From Oscillospiraceae bacterium (GTDB lineage Bacteria; Bacillota; Clostridia; Oscillospirales; Oscillospiraceae): a DNA stretch of 64,000 nucleotides. Below are positions 19,099 through 28,498 of this stretch, piece after piece. A program made the position numbers and the translations under genes. Location of the stretch: positions 62,001-126,000 of the forward strand of contig WQXS01000003.1 in the NCBI GenBank assembly GCA_009784725.1. The letters run 5' to 3'. The notes beneath the pieces were generated by a model. It saw only the letters and a list, made by a program, of their open reading frames with translations. It was not told the DNA's origin and made no database searches. Within the stretch, counting starts at the first letter, position 1, and each line of letters begins with the position of its first letter.

Positions 19099-20556
19099 AT
19101 GACAAGAAAAAAGATATTTATAAGCAGTGTGCAATCTGAGTTTGCTGAAGAGCGGCAGATGCTTTATGATTATTTGACTACGGATGTTTTGTTTGGGATT
19201 TACTTTGAACCGTTTATTTTTGAGAATGTACCAGCTTTAAACGCAAGTCCGGCTTCGGTTTTCTTAAGCGAGGTGGAAAACTGTGATATTTACCTTGGAG
19301 TCTTTGGTGCTCTTTATGGTTTTGAAGACACTGAGGGCATATCACCAACAGAGCGGGAGTTTGACGCTGCTACAAATAATAATAAAGTACGGTTGGTGTA
19401 TATTAAGCATTCGGAACAAAGAGAACCTAAGGAAGAGCTTCTTATAAAGAAAGCCGAAAACGCAATAGTAAGAAAGGGATTTACAACACGTGAAGAGTTG
19501 AGGACGGCTGTATACGCATCCTTGGTTAATTATTTGCTCGAGAATGAATATATCAGGACAACCCCATTTGATGCTACTTTACATCCGGAAGCTACTGTTG
19601 CAGATTTGAATGAAGACAAGATTAGAGACTTTACAGATGAAGCGCACCGCAGGAGAAGGTTTCCTTTTGATAGGAACACTGACATTACTAAAGTGCTAAC
19701 ACACCTTGACTTAATAAAAGGTGACAGAGTCACAAATGCAGCGTTATTACTTTTCGCAGATCGTCCGCAACGTTACTTCATTTCTTCAACGGTGAAATGT
19801 GCACATTTTCATGGACTCACAGTATCAAAGCCAATTCCATCATATCAAATCTACAAGGGTACTGTTTTTGAAGTGATAGCTTCTGCAGTGGATTTTGTTT
19901 TATCAAAAATTAACCTTTATACAGGAGACCGTAGCAAAAGCCCCCAAGTTGATATTATTTATGAGCTGCCAATACGAGCGGTAACGGAAGCTATTGTTAA
20001 TGCCGTTGCTCATCGTGACTATACCAGTAATGATAGCGTACAAGTTATGTTGTTTCCTGACCGCTTAGAAATACTAAATTCAGGAAAGCTTCCATGGGGA
20101 TTGACAATTAATGATTTATTGACCGCTCATAAATCCATACCTGCAAATCCCTTGATGGCAGAGGCAATGTATTTAAACGGAACGATTGAACAAATGGGTA
20201 CAGGAACAGAAGATATTATTAATTTATGCACACAAATGGGTTTAAAACAACCTGAGTTTAAACAAGATTCCGGATTTAAAGTTGTCTTATATAGGAAAAT
20301 ACCGACCGACCAAGCAACGGTCTATGATGCCAATTTTGAATCAATAGTTGAAAAATATATAGATAATGACGTGCATCGATCAATTCTAGTATTAATTGAT
20401 AGGCAACCTAAAATAAGTGCAAAAAAAATTGCTGAAAGTATTGGCATGAGTCAGCGTGGGGTTCAAAATAATATTGAAGCTTTAAAGAAAAAAGGTATAT
20501 TAAAACGAGAAGGTACACCAAAAGGTGGATTTTGGGATATAAAATTTAAGAGATAA
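19099..20556 (+). CDS. DUF4062 + HATPase_c_4 (RecG-like) + wHTH protein
   Basis: KKIFISSVQSEFAEERQMLYDYL..VENCDIYLGVFGALYGFED; AVTEAIVNAVAHRDYTSNDSVQVMLFPDRLEILNSGKLPWGLT; C-terminal KISAKKIAESIGMSQRGVQNNIEALKKKGILKREGTPKGGFW. Confidence 0.85.
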   Translation: MTRKKIFISSVQSEFAEERQMLYDYLTTDVLFGIYFEPFIFENVPALNASPASVFLSEVENCDIYLGVFGALYGFEDTEGISPTEREFDAATNNNKVRLVYIKHSEQREPKEELLIKKAENAIVRKGFTTREELRTAVYASLVNYLLENEYIRTTPFDATLHPEATVADLNEDKIRDFTDEAHRRRRFPFDRNTDITKVLTHLDLIKGDRVTNAALLLFADRPQRYFISSTVKCAHFHGLTVSKPIPSYQIYKGTVFEVIASAVDFVLSKINLYTGDRSKSPQVDIIYELPIRAVTEAIVNAVAHRDYTSNDSVQVMLFPDRLEILNSGKLPWGLTINDLLTAHKSIPANPLMAEAMYLNGTIEQMGTGTEDIINLCTQMGLKQPEFKQDSGFKVVLYRKIPTDQATVYDANFESIVEKYIDNDVHRSILVLIDRQPKISAKKIAESIGMSQRGVQNNIEALKKKGILKREGTPKGGFWDIKFKR

Positions 20557-20606
20557 TTGCGTAGATAGTACGTAGATAATTGCGTAGATAGTGCGTAGAT
20601 AATTAA
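20552..20606. repeat. 11-12 bp tandem array GATAATTGCGTA/GATAGTRCGTA
   Basis: About 5 units, starting across the stop codon of the DUF4062 gene. Confidence 0.8.
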
Positions 20607-20694
20607 TGACTTTTCAAGAATCCGTCAGTAAGGGAAAAACACCGTTCGGTCGCTGTCTTTCCCTCATTATTATACTAATTATACCGTTGGTTCT

Positions 20695-21009
20695 TTATCC
20701 AAATCTGCTTCCGACAAAGAAGATATTGGTGATGGCAGCATCACTAAAAACATCACCAATGGCATCACTGAAAACATCACTATAAACGAGACACGGAAAA
20801 CTATACTCGTTTAAATGCGAGAAAATCCAAAAATATCTGCTGCTGATTTAGCCAAAATGCTCGGTATAGCTGAAAGAAATGTTAAAAATCACATTAAGAC
20901 TCTTAAGTTGGCAGGTCTTTTGGAACGAGTCGGTCTACCAAAAGGCGGATATTGGGATGTAAGCGATAAACTGAAAGCAAGCGATAAACAAGCGATAAAC
21001 AAGCGATAA
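20695..21009 (+). pseudogene. 3' remnant of a second HATPase/wHTH protein (linker plus wHTH only)
   Basis: Frame reads ...GSITKNITNGITENITINETRKTILV*MRENPKISAADLAKMLGIAERNVKNHIKTLKLAGLLERVGLPKGGYWDV; in-frame TAA at 20812; wHTH resembles the end of the 19099 gene. Confidence 0.65.
20740..20787 (+). repeat. 12-bp tandem array ATCACTRAAAAC-like, 4 units
   Basis: ATCACTAAAAAC|ATCACCAATGGC|ATCACTGAAAAC|ATCACTATAAAC. Confidence 0.75.
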
Positions 21010-21033
21010 ACAAGCGATAAACAAGCGGTAAAA
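20961..21033. repeat. 11-bp tandem array AAGCGATAAAC (4 perfect units at 20979-21022, degenerate flanks)
   Basis: Direct reading; spans the stop codon of the remnant ORF. Confidence 0.9.
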
Positions 21034-21164
21034 GTCAATAAGGACAATGCAAACTTTTGGTCTGCATTGTTCCTTTGCTGCATTATACTCATTGTACCGT
21101 TGTCAATGTCGGTAGTATTTTTATTTTTTGCTTGATATTTACCCCGTCATAAAGGGAATTATTG

Positions 21165-21870
21165 TCAGCGGGCAAAAATAAAAATCTCCACACTTCCATT
21201 GACAAAATAAGTTGGTTCTAAACTCAGGGTGTTAATTTGGTGTGTTTTTGTTAAGTAGGACAATTCGACAGCAGGACGAAATCCGATTTTGCCTTCATCA
21301 ACCATTTTTAATAACTGTGGGGTAAGTTCTGTCAGCCTGATGTATCTGCGAACTTGGTCTTTACTCTCGCCTGTGGATTCTCCAATTATTGCGGCAGTTT
21401 CCTTGCCTTTTGACTTCCATGCCATTGGCGTGGAAGTAAGGTCGGTTCGCTGTCCCTGCCGTTTTATAGCATTTATAAGCAAACGCTTTCTCGCTTGGTA
21501 AGATATTTTCTCTTTGGACGTTGGAATCGACCATAAAAATAACCGATTGTTCATCGGTCATGTCTCGCAGTATTACCGGCATGGTTTCAATACCGAGTTT
21601 TTCGCACACAGCCTTTCGTCGGTGTCCGGCGATGAGTTCGTAGCCATCGCCTTTGGGTCTTGCTACAGCAGGAATCAAAACTCCGTTTTCCATAATACTG
21701 TCTGCGAGTTTCTTAAAATCTTCATTCTCCGTTACTTTGAATGGGTGTGACTTAAACCCATCAAGCTTTGAAACTGGGAGCATTTCAACTTTGTCTTGGG
21801 TCGCAGGGGCTTGATTTTCATTTGTCGGTAGGGTTGTTTGTTGTTCTTTTTTCATTTTTATAATTCTCAC
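21165..21870 (-). pseudogene. ParB/Spo0J-family partition-like protein, frameshifted and truncated
   Basis: VEMLPVSKLDGFKSHPFKVTENEDFKKLADSIMENGVLIPAVARPKGDGYELIAGHRRKAVCEKLG..SEKAFAYK, then continuing in another frame as AIKRQGQRTDLTSTP..GESKDQVRRYIRLTELTPQLLKMVDEGKIGFRPAVELSYL. Confidence 0.85.
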
Positions 21871-21878
21871 TTTCTCTT

Positions 21879-22229
21879 TTATATTTTTTCATTTGCTGTG
21901 TTGGGGTTGCCATTGATGTGTTTCATTTTTTCAGGCAAGAGCATATATTCCTCGATGTTTGTAAGTGCCTTTATGAACTGCAATACAGCGGAATCATATC
22001 GCTTGGAGTCAATAACTTTTAAAGCATGAGCTTTTTGAGCGATTTGATTTAAGTTGTTTCCAATCGCATGAAACTCTCTCATCATGGCGTGATAATCAAG
22101 CGGTGGCATCGGGCGTGGTATGTAACCGTCCATAAGAGTGCGGATATATGATTCCCGAGAATAAAGGCGAACTCTTGGTTTGCTCAGAATTTTGCTTCCT
22201 ACAGTCCTAACTATAAAATCATTTTTCAT
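21879..22229 (-). CDS. MobC-like plasmid mobilization relaxosome protein
   Basis: MMREFHAIGNNLNQIAQKAHAL motif. Confidence 0.75.
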   Translation of the reverse strand: MKNDFIVRTVGSKILSKPRVRLYSRESYIRTLMDGYIPRPMPPLDYHAMMREFHAIGNNLNQIAQKAHALKVIDSKRYDSAVLQFIKALTNIEEYMLLPEKMKHINGNPNTANEKI

Positions 22230-22647
22230 TTTTTCTTCGGGACTTTAAAAACATAGCATATTCTGCAAGCATATCTGTTTCTTCTTGTGTCAAACCTGCG
22301 AATTCTGCTCGATTGAAAGCAGTCTTTACACCACCGGTACTATCTGTATCAGCGGATTTTTTGTTTTGGTTATACGACACATTTGCTTCTGAAACGGTTA
22401 GATGTGATACGTTATTTCCCGGGTAAAGTATTCTTTCGTCACAAATATCCCATTTTACAAAATTGCCACCCAGAATATAATCAATTGGTACATGAAAGAA
22501 TTCGGACAACTTCATTAGAGCTTTATTATCCGGTTCATACTTTCCCATCTCCCAGTACGAAAGCGTACTGTCTGCAATTTGTAAGTGCTTTGCTAGCTCT
22601 TTTTGTGTTAAATCCTTTTTTTTTCGCAATTCTCTTATTCGATTCAT
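22219..22647 (-). CDS. XRE-family HTH transcriptional regulator
   Basis: MNRIRELRKKKDLTQKELAKHLQIADSTLSYWEMGKYEPDNKALMKLSEFFHVPIDYILG. Confidence 0.9.
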   Translation of the reverse strand: MNRIRELRKKKDLTQKELAKHLQIADSTLSYWEMGKYEPDNKALMKLSEFFHVPIDYILGGNFVKWDICDERILYPGNNVSHLTVSEANVSYNQNKKSADTDSTGGVKTAFNRAEFAGLTQEETDMLAEYAMFLKSRRKNEK

Positions 22648-22825
22648 CTACAGCACCTTATTCCACAGTTTTACCTTTGTATTTAAAGCTATTATATCAG
22701 CATAGAAAATAATTTCAAGAATGTTGAAAAAACATATTGACTATCCAAGAATATTCAAATATAATAACGAAGAATCCAAGTATCTTGAAAAAAGGGAAAA
22801 TGAGCAATGAAAGGGATAAACAAAG

Positions 22826-23743
22826 ATGCAGATAATAGATTTTGAAAGAAAAGGACAGCAGGTAAAATTTTATCTTGGTGATCACAACTTATCAAATTAC
22901 CACGGTGATGATTGGAATGATATACCGTACGAACATAATGCGGGTAAGGTTTACGATAAGTACATCACAGGCGAACGAACTTTGACATTCAAGTGGAATG
23001 ATATTGTTTTGGAACCAAGCGACGGGTGTGATAATTCCCGTTATTGTAAAAATGATATGAGAGCACGAAAAGTACCATGCATCTGTGTCTTAAGAGAGGA
23101 ACATCAAGATGATTGTACATTATTTTGGTCGTTTACCGATATTGTCGGAAATGACAATGCTGAAAAGTTTTATTTCGGAGATTTATTACTTCCGAACTCT
23201 GAAGCTACCGAATTTGCGCGTATCATAGAAGAACTAGCAGAACTGAAACGACATTATGGACTCGACAAACAGGAAGCTTTCTTAAAAGCTCATGCAAATA
23301 TCACTCTGAATGAGTATGCAAAAATGCTTAATGGTCGCAATTGCCAACCAAATCTAACCACAGAAGAATTATTATTAGCAAAACAGAGAGGATTTGTTGT
23401 CGTTTATGGCGATTCGGATGACCGTGTTGAATTTGAGGGAGCGATTAGAGAGGAAGGACATACTAACCCACTAATTAAAAAAGCACCAGCTGGAACTCTT
23501 GTGTTGTCGAAAGATGGTCAATTGCTCGAAGAAGGCAGCGAGGATTATGCGAGACATCTTCTCCAAGACTGTAATGTAATCAGAGTATATTACTATGGCG
23601 AAGATGGGGTACCATGGACTTTTGACACCAATATACCTCATGAAATCTTCAGAACATATGATGGCAGCTATGATGATGAGGTTGAAAACGACTGGGACGA
23701 ATACCAGCGATGTATAGTTTTTGAACTATCTGCATTGAAGTAA
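22826..23743 (+). CDS. hypothetical protein of mobile island
   Basis: 305-aa ORF with plausible start; no confident family. Confidence 0.65.
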   Translation: MQIIDFERKGQQVKFYLGDHNLSNYHGDDWNDIPYEHNAGKVYDKYITGERTLTFKWNDIVLEPSDGCDNSRYCKNDMRARKVPCICVLREEHQDDCTLFWSFTDIVGNDNAEKFYFGDLLLPNSEATEFARIIEELAELKRHYGLDKQEAFLKAHANITLNEYAKMLNGRNCQPNLTTEELLLAKQRGFVVVYGDSDDRVEFEGAIREEGHTNPLIKKAPAGTLVLSKDGQLLEEGSEDYARHLLQDCNVIRVYYYGEDGVPWTFDTNIPHEIFRTYDGSYDDEVENDWDEYQRCIVFELSALK

Positions 23744-23788
23744 TTGTTCTGGTAGCAAAATATTAACCTACAAGGAGGTGATATACAC

Positions 23789-24214
23789 ATGAAAATGCGT
23801 TGGAGTGAAATCAAGGATAACCCGCAAGAACTAAACGGAATGTGGTTAAGACATACACAGACGATTCCTGAAATAGTATATAAAGGTTGCGTCATTTGCT
23901 GGCTACATGAAGATGGCGACATCGAAGGTGTTGGAACACGTATAACTGAAATGCTCAAAACAAGAGAATTTTCGATGCTGAAAAAACTTGTTTCCATTGT
24001 CGACTTTTCGAAGGAGAGTGAAGAAGCAGAAAAAAAGAGTCTGGTACAACGAGGCAAAGAGATAATAATTGAGCTACAGGATATGTTTACAGGCATGGAA
24101 GAAAGCCCAAAAATCGTGCTGGAAGGTAACTGGCTCGATTTTAACAAGTTAAGGAGCAAGATGTGTACACTTGAGGGTCTGATAGAAAAGTACAAGACTT
24201 TGAATAAATATTAA
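23789..24214 (+). CDS. hypothetical protein
   Basis: 141-aa ORF preceded by AAGGAGGTG Shine-Dalgarno. Confidence 0.65.
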   Translation: MKMRWSEIKDNPQELNGMWLRHTQTIPEIVYKGCVICWLHEDGDIEGVGTRITEMLKTREFSMLKKLVSIVDFSKESEEAEKKSLVQRGKEIIIELQDMFTGMEESPKIVLEGNWLDFNKLRSKMCTLEGLIEKYKTLNKY

Positions 24215-24395
24215 AACTATCCGGGAAAAGAGCAAAAGCGAATGACCCTAGATGTAAACCAAAAAGGCGAGGTTTTGATATATCAAACCGTCGACAGCAT
24301 GATTATTGCAGTTGTGCAGTCAAATATGATATAATACGGCTACAAAAGGTTTTTAGTCAACATATTGAATAGATGCTAAAAGGAAGGTGTTTACG

Positions 24396-24683
24396 ATGGC
24401 AAGCACATATAAATTATTAAACCATACAAAACCGCTTTCTGTTGAAGAAATACGGAAGTTATACAGTGGATATTGGGTATATATCGTGAATTCTCAATTT
24501 TCAAGCGGAAGAGATCTAAGCAGTGGTATACCCGTTGTTTGTGGTGACTGTGCGTATGCCGGTGCTGAAGATAAAATATATGATCAGTTTGAATCAGAGG
24601 AGTATGGTGAACATTCCGAACTCTATTTATTCAAACCTGAATTGATTTCTGCATTAGAATCGTTGAGGGCAGCACATGCATGA
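24396..24683 (+). CDS. hypothetical protein, translationally coupled to the retropepsin-like gene
   Basis: ATG after AAGGAAGGTG; 8-nt overlap with next ORF. Confidence 0.65.
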   Translation: MASTYKLLNHTKPLSVEEIRKLYSGYWVYIVNSQFSSGRDLSSGIPVVCGDCAYAGAEDKIYDQFESEEYGEHSELYLFKPELISALESLRAAHA

Positions 24684-25158
24684 TATGATATTTAAATATA
24701 GTTCCGGGGAAACCCTTATTTTTGACACTGAAAGCTGCCATTATTATATGGATATACCTGTCTTATATAATTTGGAAACATATGTAAATAAACCCATACG
24801 TTTCCTTTTCGACACAGGAGCATATGTGACAGTGATAAATAAAAGCACATCACTTTTCTTCGGGTTCGACAAACTATCACCGGTTATCGAACATTTTCCG
24901 TTAACAGGAATAGCCGGATCATGTGATGCCTCTCTTAAAATGATTCCCGGTATGGTCATCGGAGGTAAAATTTTTAAAGGTATAAAAGTTGCAATACCAC
25001 ATGATGACACAAAATATTGCATACTCGGTTTAAATGTTATTGAATATTTCAAATACATCTTTGATTCTGAAGATAACAGAATCTATATTTCCGACAATAA
25101 TAACTATAAAATGCCAAGTGAGTTAATGAGTGCTTCGGTATTAAATGTATCTAAGTAG
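24676..25158 (+). CDS. retropepsin-like (clan AA) aspartic protease-fold protein
   Basis: KPIRFLFDTGAYVTVINKSTS (DTGA) ... KYCILGLNVIEYFKYIFD: D-T-G plus downstream ILG pattern. Confidence 0.7.
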   Translation: MHDMIFKYSSGETLIFDTESCHYYMDIPVLYNLETYVNKPIRFLFDTGAYVTVINKSTSLFFGFDKLSPVIEHFPLTGIAGSCDASLKMIPGMVIGGKIFKGIKVAIPHDDTKYCILGLNVIEYFKYIFDSEDNRIYISDNNNYKMPSELMSASVLNVSK

Positions 25159-25349
25159 ATTGAAAGCCTTGCAATCACAATGTCACCACCACAGCAAACC
25201 CATAAGCTATCACCCAAAAAAGGATTCGTATTTGAGTTGGGTTGCTCCACCATACACCGTCCATTAGGTGAAATAAAATTCATCTTAATGGGCGGTTTTT
25301 TGTGGTATAATGAGGGTATGGAATTTATGAGTTCTTGGAGAGTTAGTAT

Positions 25350-26075
25350 ATGCAGTTTATAGTTACACAAAGTATAGAAGAGTTTAATCGGAAAGCGGCG
25401 ATGCAGGTTTCGAAACAGGTGATTGTCAAGCCGGACAGTACTATCGGGCTTGCCACAGGTAATACTACAAAAGGTATTCATGAACAGGTTGTTAGGCAGC
25501 ATAGTGAACTGCCGGTTGATTATTCGCTTGCAAAAACCTGCAATCTCGATGAGTATATAGGAGCCGCACCCGATAACCCTGCAAGCTGCTCTTACAGGAT
25601 TCAAAACGAGTTACTGAGCCATATAAATATTTGCCCGGAAAATACTTATATACCAAACGGCATGAGTTCTCCGCCTGAGCTGGAGCTGGATGTTTTCAAG
25701 AACAAAATCAAGTCTTTCGGTGGTATTGACCTGCAAGTCATCGCAATCGGTGAAAACGGGCATATTGCGTTCAACGAGCCGGGAACTCCGTTTGAAAGTT
25801 CGTTTCATATAGTTCCGATTCCGCAAAGCACAGCGGCAGCCAGAGCCGTTCTTTTCGGCGGAGAGGAAAAGGTGCCGAAGTTCGGGATTACTGTCGGTAT
25901 CCGTGATATAATGATGTCAAAAAAAATCCTGCTTGTTGCGTCCGGTAAAACCAAAGCGGAAATGGTGAAGAATGTAGTAAACGGCCCCGTAACAGAGGAT
26001 GTACCCGCATCTGTTTTGCGTCTTCATCCGAATGTTATATTTATAGTTGACAGCGAAGCGGCAGCAAAGATGTAG
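25350..26075 (+). CDS. nagB: glucosamine-6-phosphate deaminase
   Basis: GLATGNTTKGIHEQV...NLDEYIG...GIGENGHIAFNEPGTPF-type motif. Confidence 0.93.
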   Translation: MQFIVTQSIEEFNRKAAMQVSKQVIVKPDSTIGLATGNTTKGIHEQVVRQHSELPVDYSLAKTCNLDEYIGAAPDNPASCSYRIQNELLSHINICPENTYIPNGMSSPPELELDVFKNKIKSFGGIDLQVIAIGENGHIAFNEPGTPFESSFHIVPIPQSTAAARAVLFGGEEKVPKFGITVGIRDIMMSKKILLVASGKTKAEMVKNVVNGPVTEDVPASVLRLHPNVIFIVDSEAAAKM

Positions 26076-26105
26076 AACAGAAGATCATAAAGGAGAACAG
26101 CAGGT

Positions 26106-27365
26106 ATGAAAATATCCATTATCGGTGCGGGCAGCTCATACACACCCGAACTTATTGAAAAGCTTGCGGAAATAAAAGAACGGTTACCGGTTACTAAAAT
26201 TTCGCTTATGGACATCGATTCAAAACGGTTGGAAGCCGTTTCCGGGTTTTGCAAACGATATGCAAAAAAGCTGGATTTGCAAGTAAAGCTTGAATCCACA
26301 ACCGACTTGGACAAAGCTGTTTCAGGCTCATCCTTTATATGCCCGCAAATTCGTGTCGGAGGAAATATCTGCCGTATAAATGATGAAAAAATCCCTCTTT
26401 CAATGGGTCTAATAGGACAGGAAACAACAGGACCCGGCGGATTTATGAAAGCCCTGCGCACAATTCCCGCCATGATGGAAATTGCAGACTCAATGAAAAA
26501 GAACGCTCCCGATGCATGGATGATTAATTATACAAACCCGACCGGAATAATTTCCCAGGTACTCCATGATTATACTGATATTAAATGCGCGGCACTATGT
26601 TCCGGCGGAATCCGTCCTGCATGGATAGTCTCCGAAGTCCTGGGAGTAAATGCAAAAGATGTCAAATACGACATTTTCGGGCTCAACCATCTTAACTATG
26701 CATATAACATCACCATAAAAGGACGCAGCCTTACAAAACATGAACTTAATAAGGTCGCATCCGATGTTGATACGGTATCGGCAGAGCTCTCCGTAAAACT
26801 GGGAGTTATACTCAGCGGCTACCTGCAATATTATTACCACAGAAACACGGTACTCAAAAAACTGCAAAAAGAAAAAAAATCAAGAGGCGAAGTTGTTCTT
26901 GAAATGGAAAAGGAAATATTCAAAGACTTTAACAACCCCGAATTTGCAGACAAACCACCGTCACTAAAAAAACGGGGAGGCGGAGGCTATTCAACTGTGG
27001 CAACGGACGTAATGACCGCAATTTATAATAACAACGATACATGGCATGTTGTTAATGTGCCGAATAACGGAGTATTTAAGTTTTTGCCTGATAATGCGGT
27101 TGTTGAAACAGCGGTTCTTATTAACTCAAGCGGAATAAAGCCCGTAACGGCAGAACCCCCGCCGAAAGCAGTCTGGGGCCTTATTTCGATGGTCAAAAAT
27201 TATGAAATGCTCACCGCAGAGGCAGCTGTTACCGGAGATTATGACACTGCCCTTATGGCACTGACTCATCATCCGCTTGTCGGCGATTATGATGTTGCAA
27301 AAAAACTTTTCGACAAAATGCTTGAAGCAAACAAGGACTACCTTCCATTGTTTTTCAAAAAATGA
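26106..27365 (+). CDS. GH4 family (6-phospho-beta-glucosidase-like) hydrolase
   Basis: MKISIIGAGSSYTPELIEKL; GQETTGPGGFMKALRTIP; WMINYTNPTG. Confidence 0.9.
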   Translation: MKISIIGAGSSYTPELIEKLAEIKERLPVTKISLMDIDSKRLEAVSGFCKRYAKKLDLQVKLESTTDLDKAVSGSSFICPQIRVGGNICRINDEKIPLSMGLIGQETTGPGGFMKALRTIPAMMEIADSMKKNAPDAWMINYTNPTGIISQVLHDYTDIKCAALCSGGIRPAWIVSEVLGVNAKDVKYDIFGLNHLNYAYNITIKGRSLTKHELNKVASDVDTVSAELSVKLGVILSGYLQYYYHRNTVLKKLQKEKKSRGEVVLEMEKEIFKDFNNPEFADKPPSLKKRGGGGYSTVATDVMTAIYNNNDTWHVVNVPNNGVFKFLPDNAVVETAVLINSSGIKPVTAEPPPKAVWGLISMVKNYEMLTAEAAVTGDYDTALMALTHHPLVGDYDVAKKLFDKMLEANKDYLPLFFKK

Positions 27366-27390
27366 ATATATTTAAGCGGGGTGATTCATA

Positions 27391-28407
27391 ATGCCGGTTA
27401 TTTTGTCAATAGACCAGGGTGGAACTAAAACCGATGTGTTAATTGCCGATGATAAGGGAAATATACTTGGTTACGGAAACGACAGGGATTGGAAGCAGAT
27501 TCCGGGAGAGCGCCGTAATATACGAATGGTCCGAATCCGTCATGCGGCAGACAAAGCAATAGATGAAGCAGGGTTAAGCTACCCGGACATAAGCAATGTT
27601 TCCGCATGCTGCACCGGAGCGGATTGGGATTTCGAGTATGAACTCGGGCGGAAAAATATCCGGGAAACTCTTGGAATTAATAATGTAGAACTTTATAATG
27701 ACTGCATCGGAGCCTTACGCGGGGGTACAACGATAATAAATAACGACTGTGCCGTACTATGTCTCGGCAGCGGTGCAAATTGCGCAGTTTTTAACAAAGA
27801 AGGAAGAATGCACACGTTCCACTATTACCTAAAAGGTGAACATCAGGGTGCCGATGCTATAGGAAATTTTATTTTTCAGGCAGTACTCGATGCACAGGCA
27901 AAGCTTGGCGGTAAAACAGTACTGACAGACCTGTTGCTTGAAGAAACCGGCTATAAAAATGTCGATGAGTTGTTTATGATGATAACAACCGGACGCTCGG
28001 AGCATGAAGAACCGATATATCCGGTATATAAGGATTATGCACATTTACTGTTTCATGCAATAGAGCAAAATGATGCTATTTCACTTTCATATCTTGATTG
28101 GCTGTGTAAAGAATTGGTGAAATACGTTGAAATAGGAGTTAATGAACTATCCATAGGTCAGCGAAACCTTGATGTGGTTTTGTCGGGAGGTGTCCCGAAA
28201 AGCGGAGATATCATGCGTGAGCGTTTACATTTTTATCTGACACAGGCATTGCCGAATGCAGTTTTAATAGACGCAAAGCTGGAGCCCGTTGTCGGAGCCC
28301 TGCTGCTCGGATATGACAGGGTTTATCCGGACGGTATACCGAAAAATATAACAGAGACTCTTGAACAAAATTGCATAGACCGCAAGCTGCTCAGAGAGCA
28401 ACGATAA
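27391..28407 (+). CDS. BadF/BadG/BcrA/BcrD ATPase family, N-acetylglucosamine kinase-like
   Basis: ILSIDQGGTKTDVLIADDKG; GSGANCAVF; next to nagB/GH4. Confidence 0.82.
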   Translation: MPVILSIDQGGTKTDVLIADDKGNILGYGNDRDWKQIPGERRNIRMVRIRHAADKAIDEAGLSYPDISNVSACCTGADWDFEYELGRKNIRETLGINNVELYNDCIGALRGGTTIINNDCAVLCLGSGANCAVFNKEGRMHTFHYYLKGEHQGADAIGNFIFQAVLDAQAKLGGKTVLTDLLLEETGYKNVDELFMMITTGRSEHEEPIYPVYKDYAHLLFHAIEQNDAISLSYLDWLCKELVKYVEIGVNELSIGQRNLDVVLSGGVPKSGDIMRERLHFYLTQALPNAVLIDAKLEPVVGALLLGYDRVYPDGIPKNITETLEQNCIDRKLLREQR

Positions 28408-28498
28408 TTTCAGTTTATAATGATACAGAAAGATGAAGTTCATCTTGATAGACAGTTTTTATGGTATAATATAAAATAATCGTAAAAAAACTCGGGGA

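Noticed and set aside
20979-21022. CRISPR array
   Set aside because: 11-bp repeats are contiguous with no spacers; simple tandem array.
25220-25255. Possible attR: GGATTCGTATTTGAGTTGGGTTGCTCCACCATAC resembling the tRNA-Val 3' end
   Set aside because: Only CCACCATAC and GGATTCG match with different spacing; too weak to call an attachment site.
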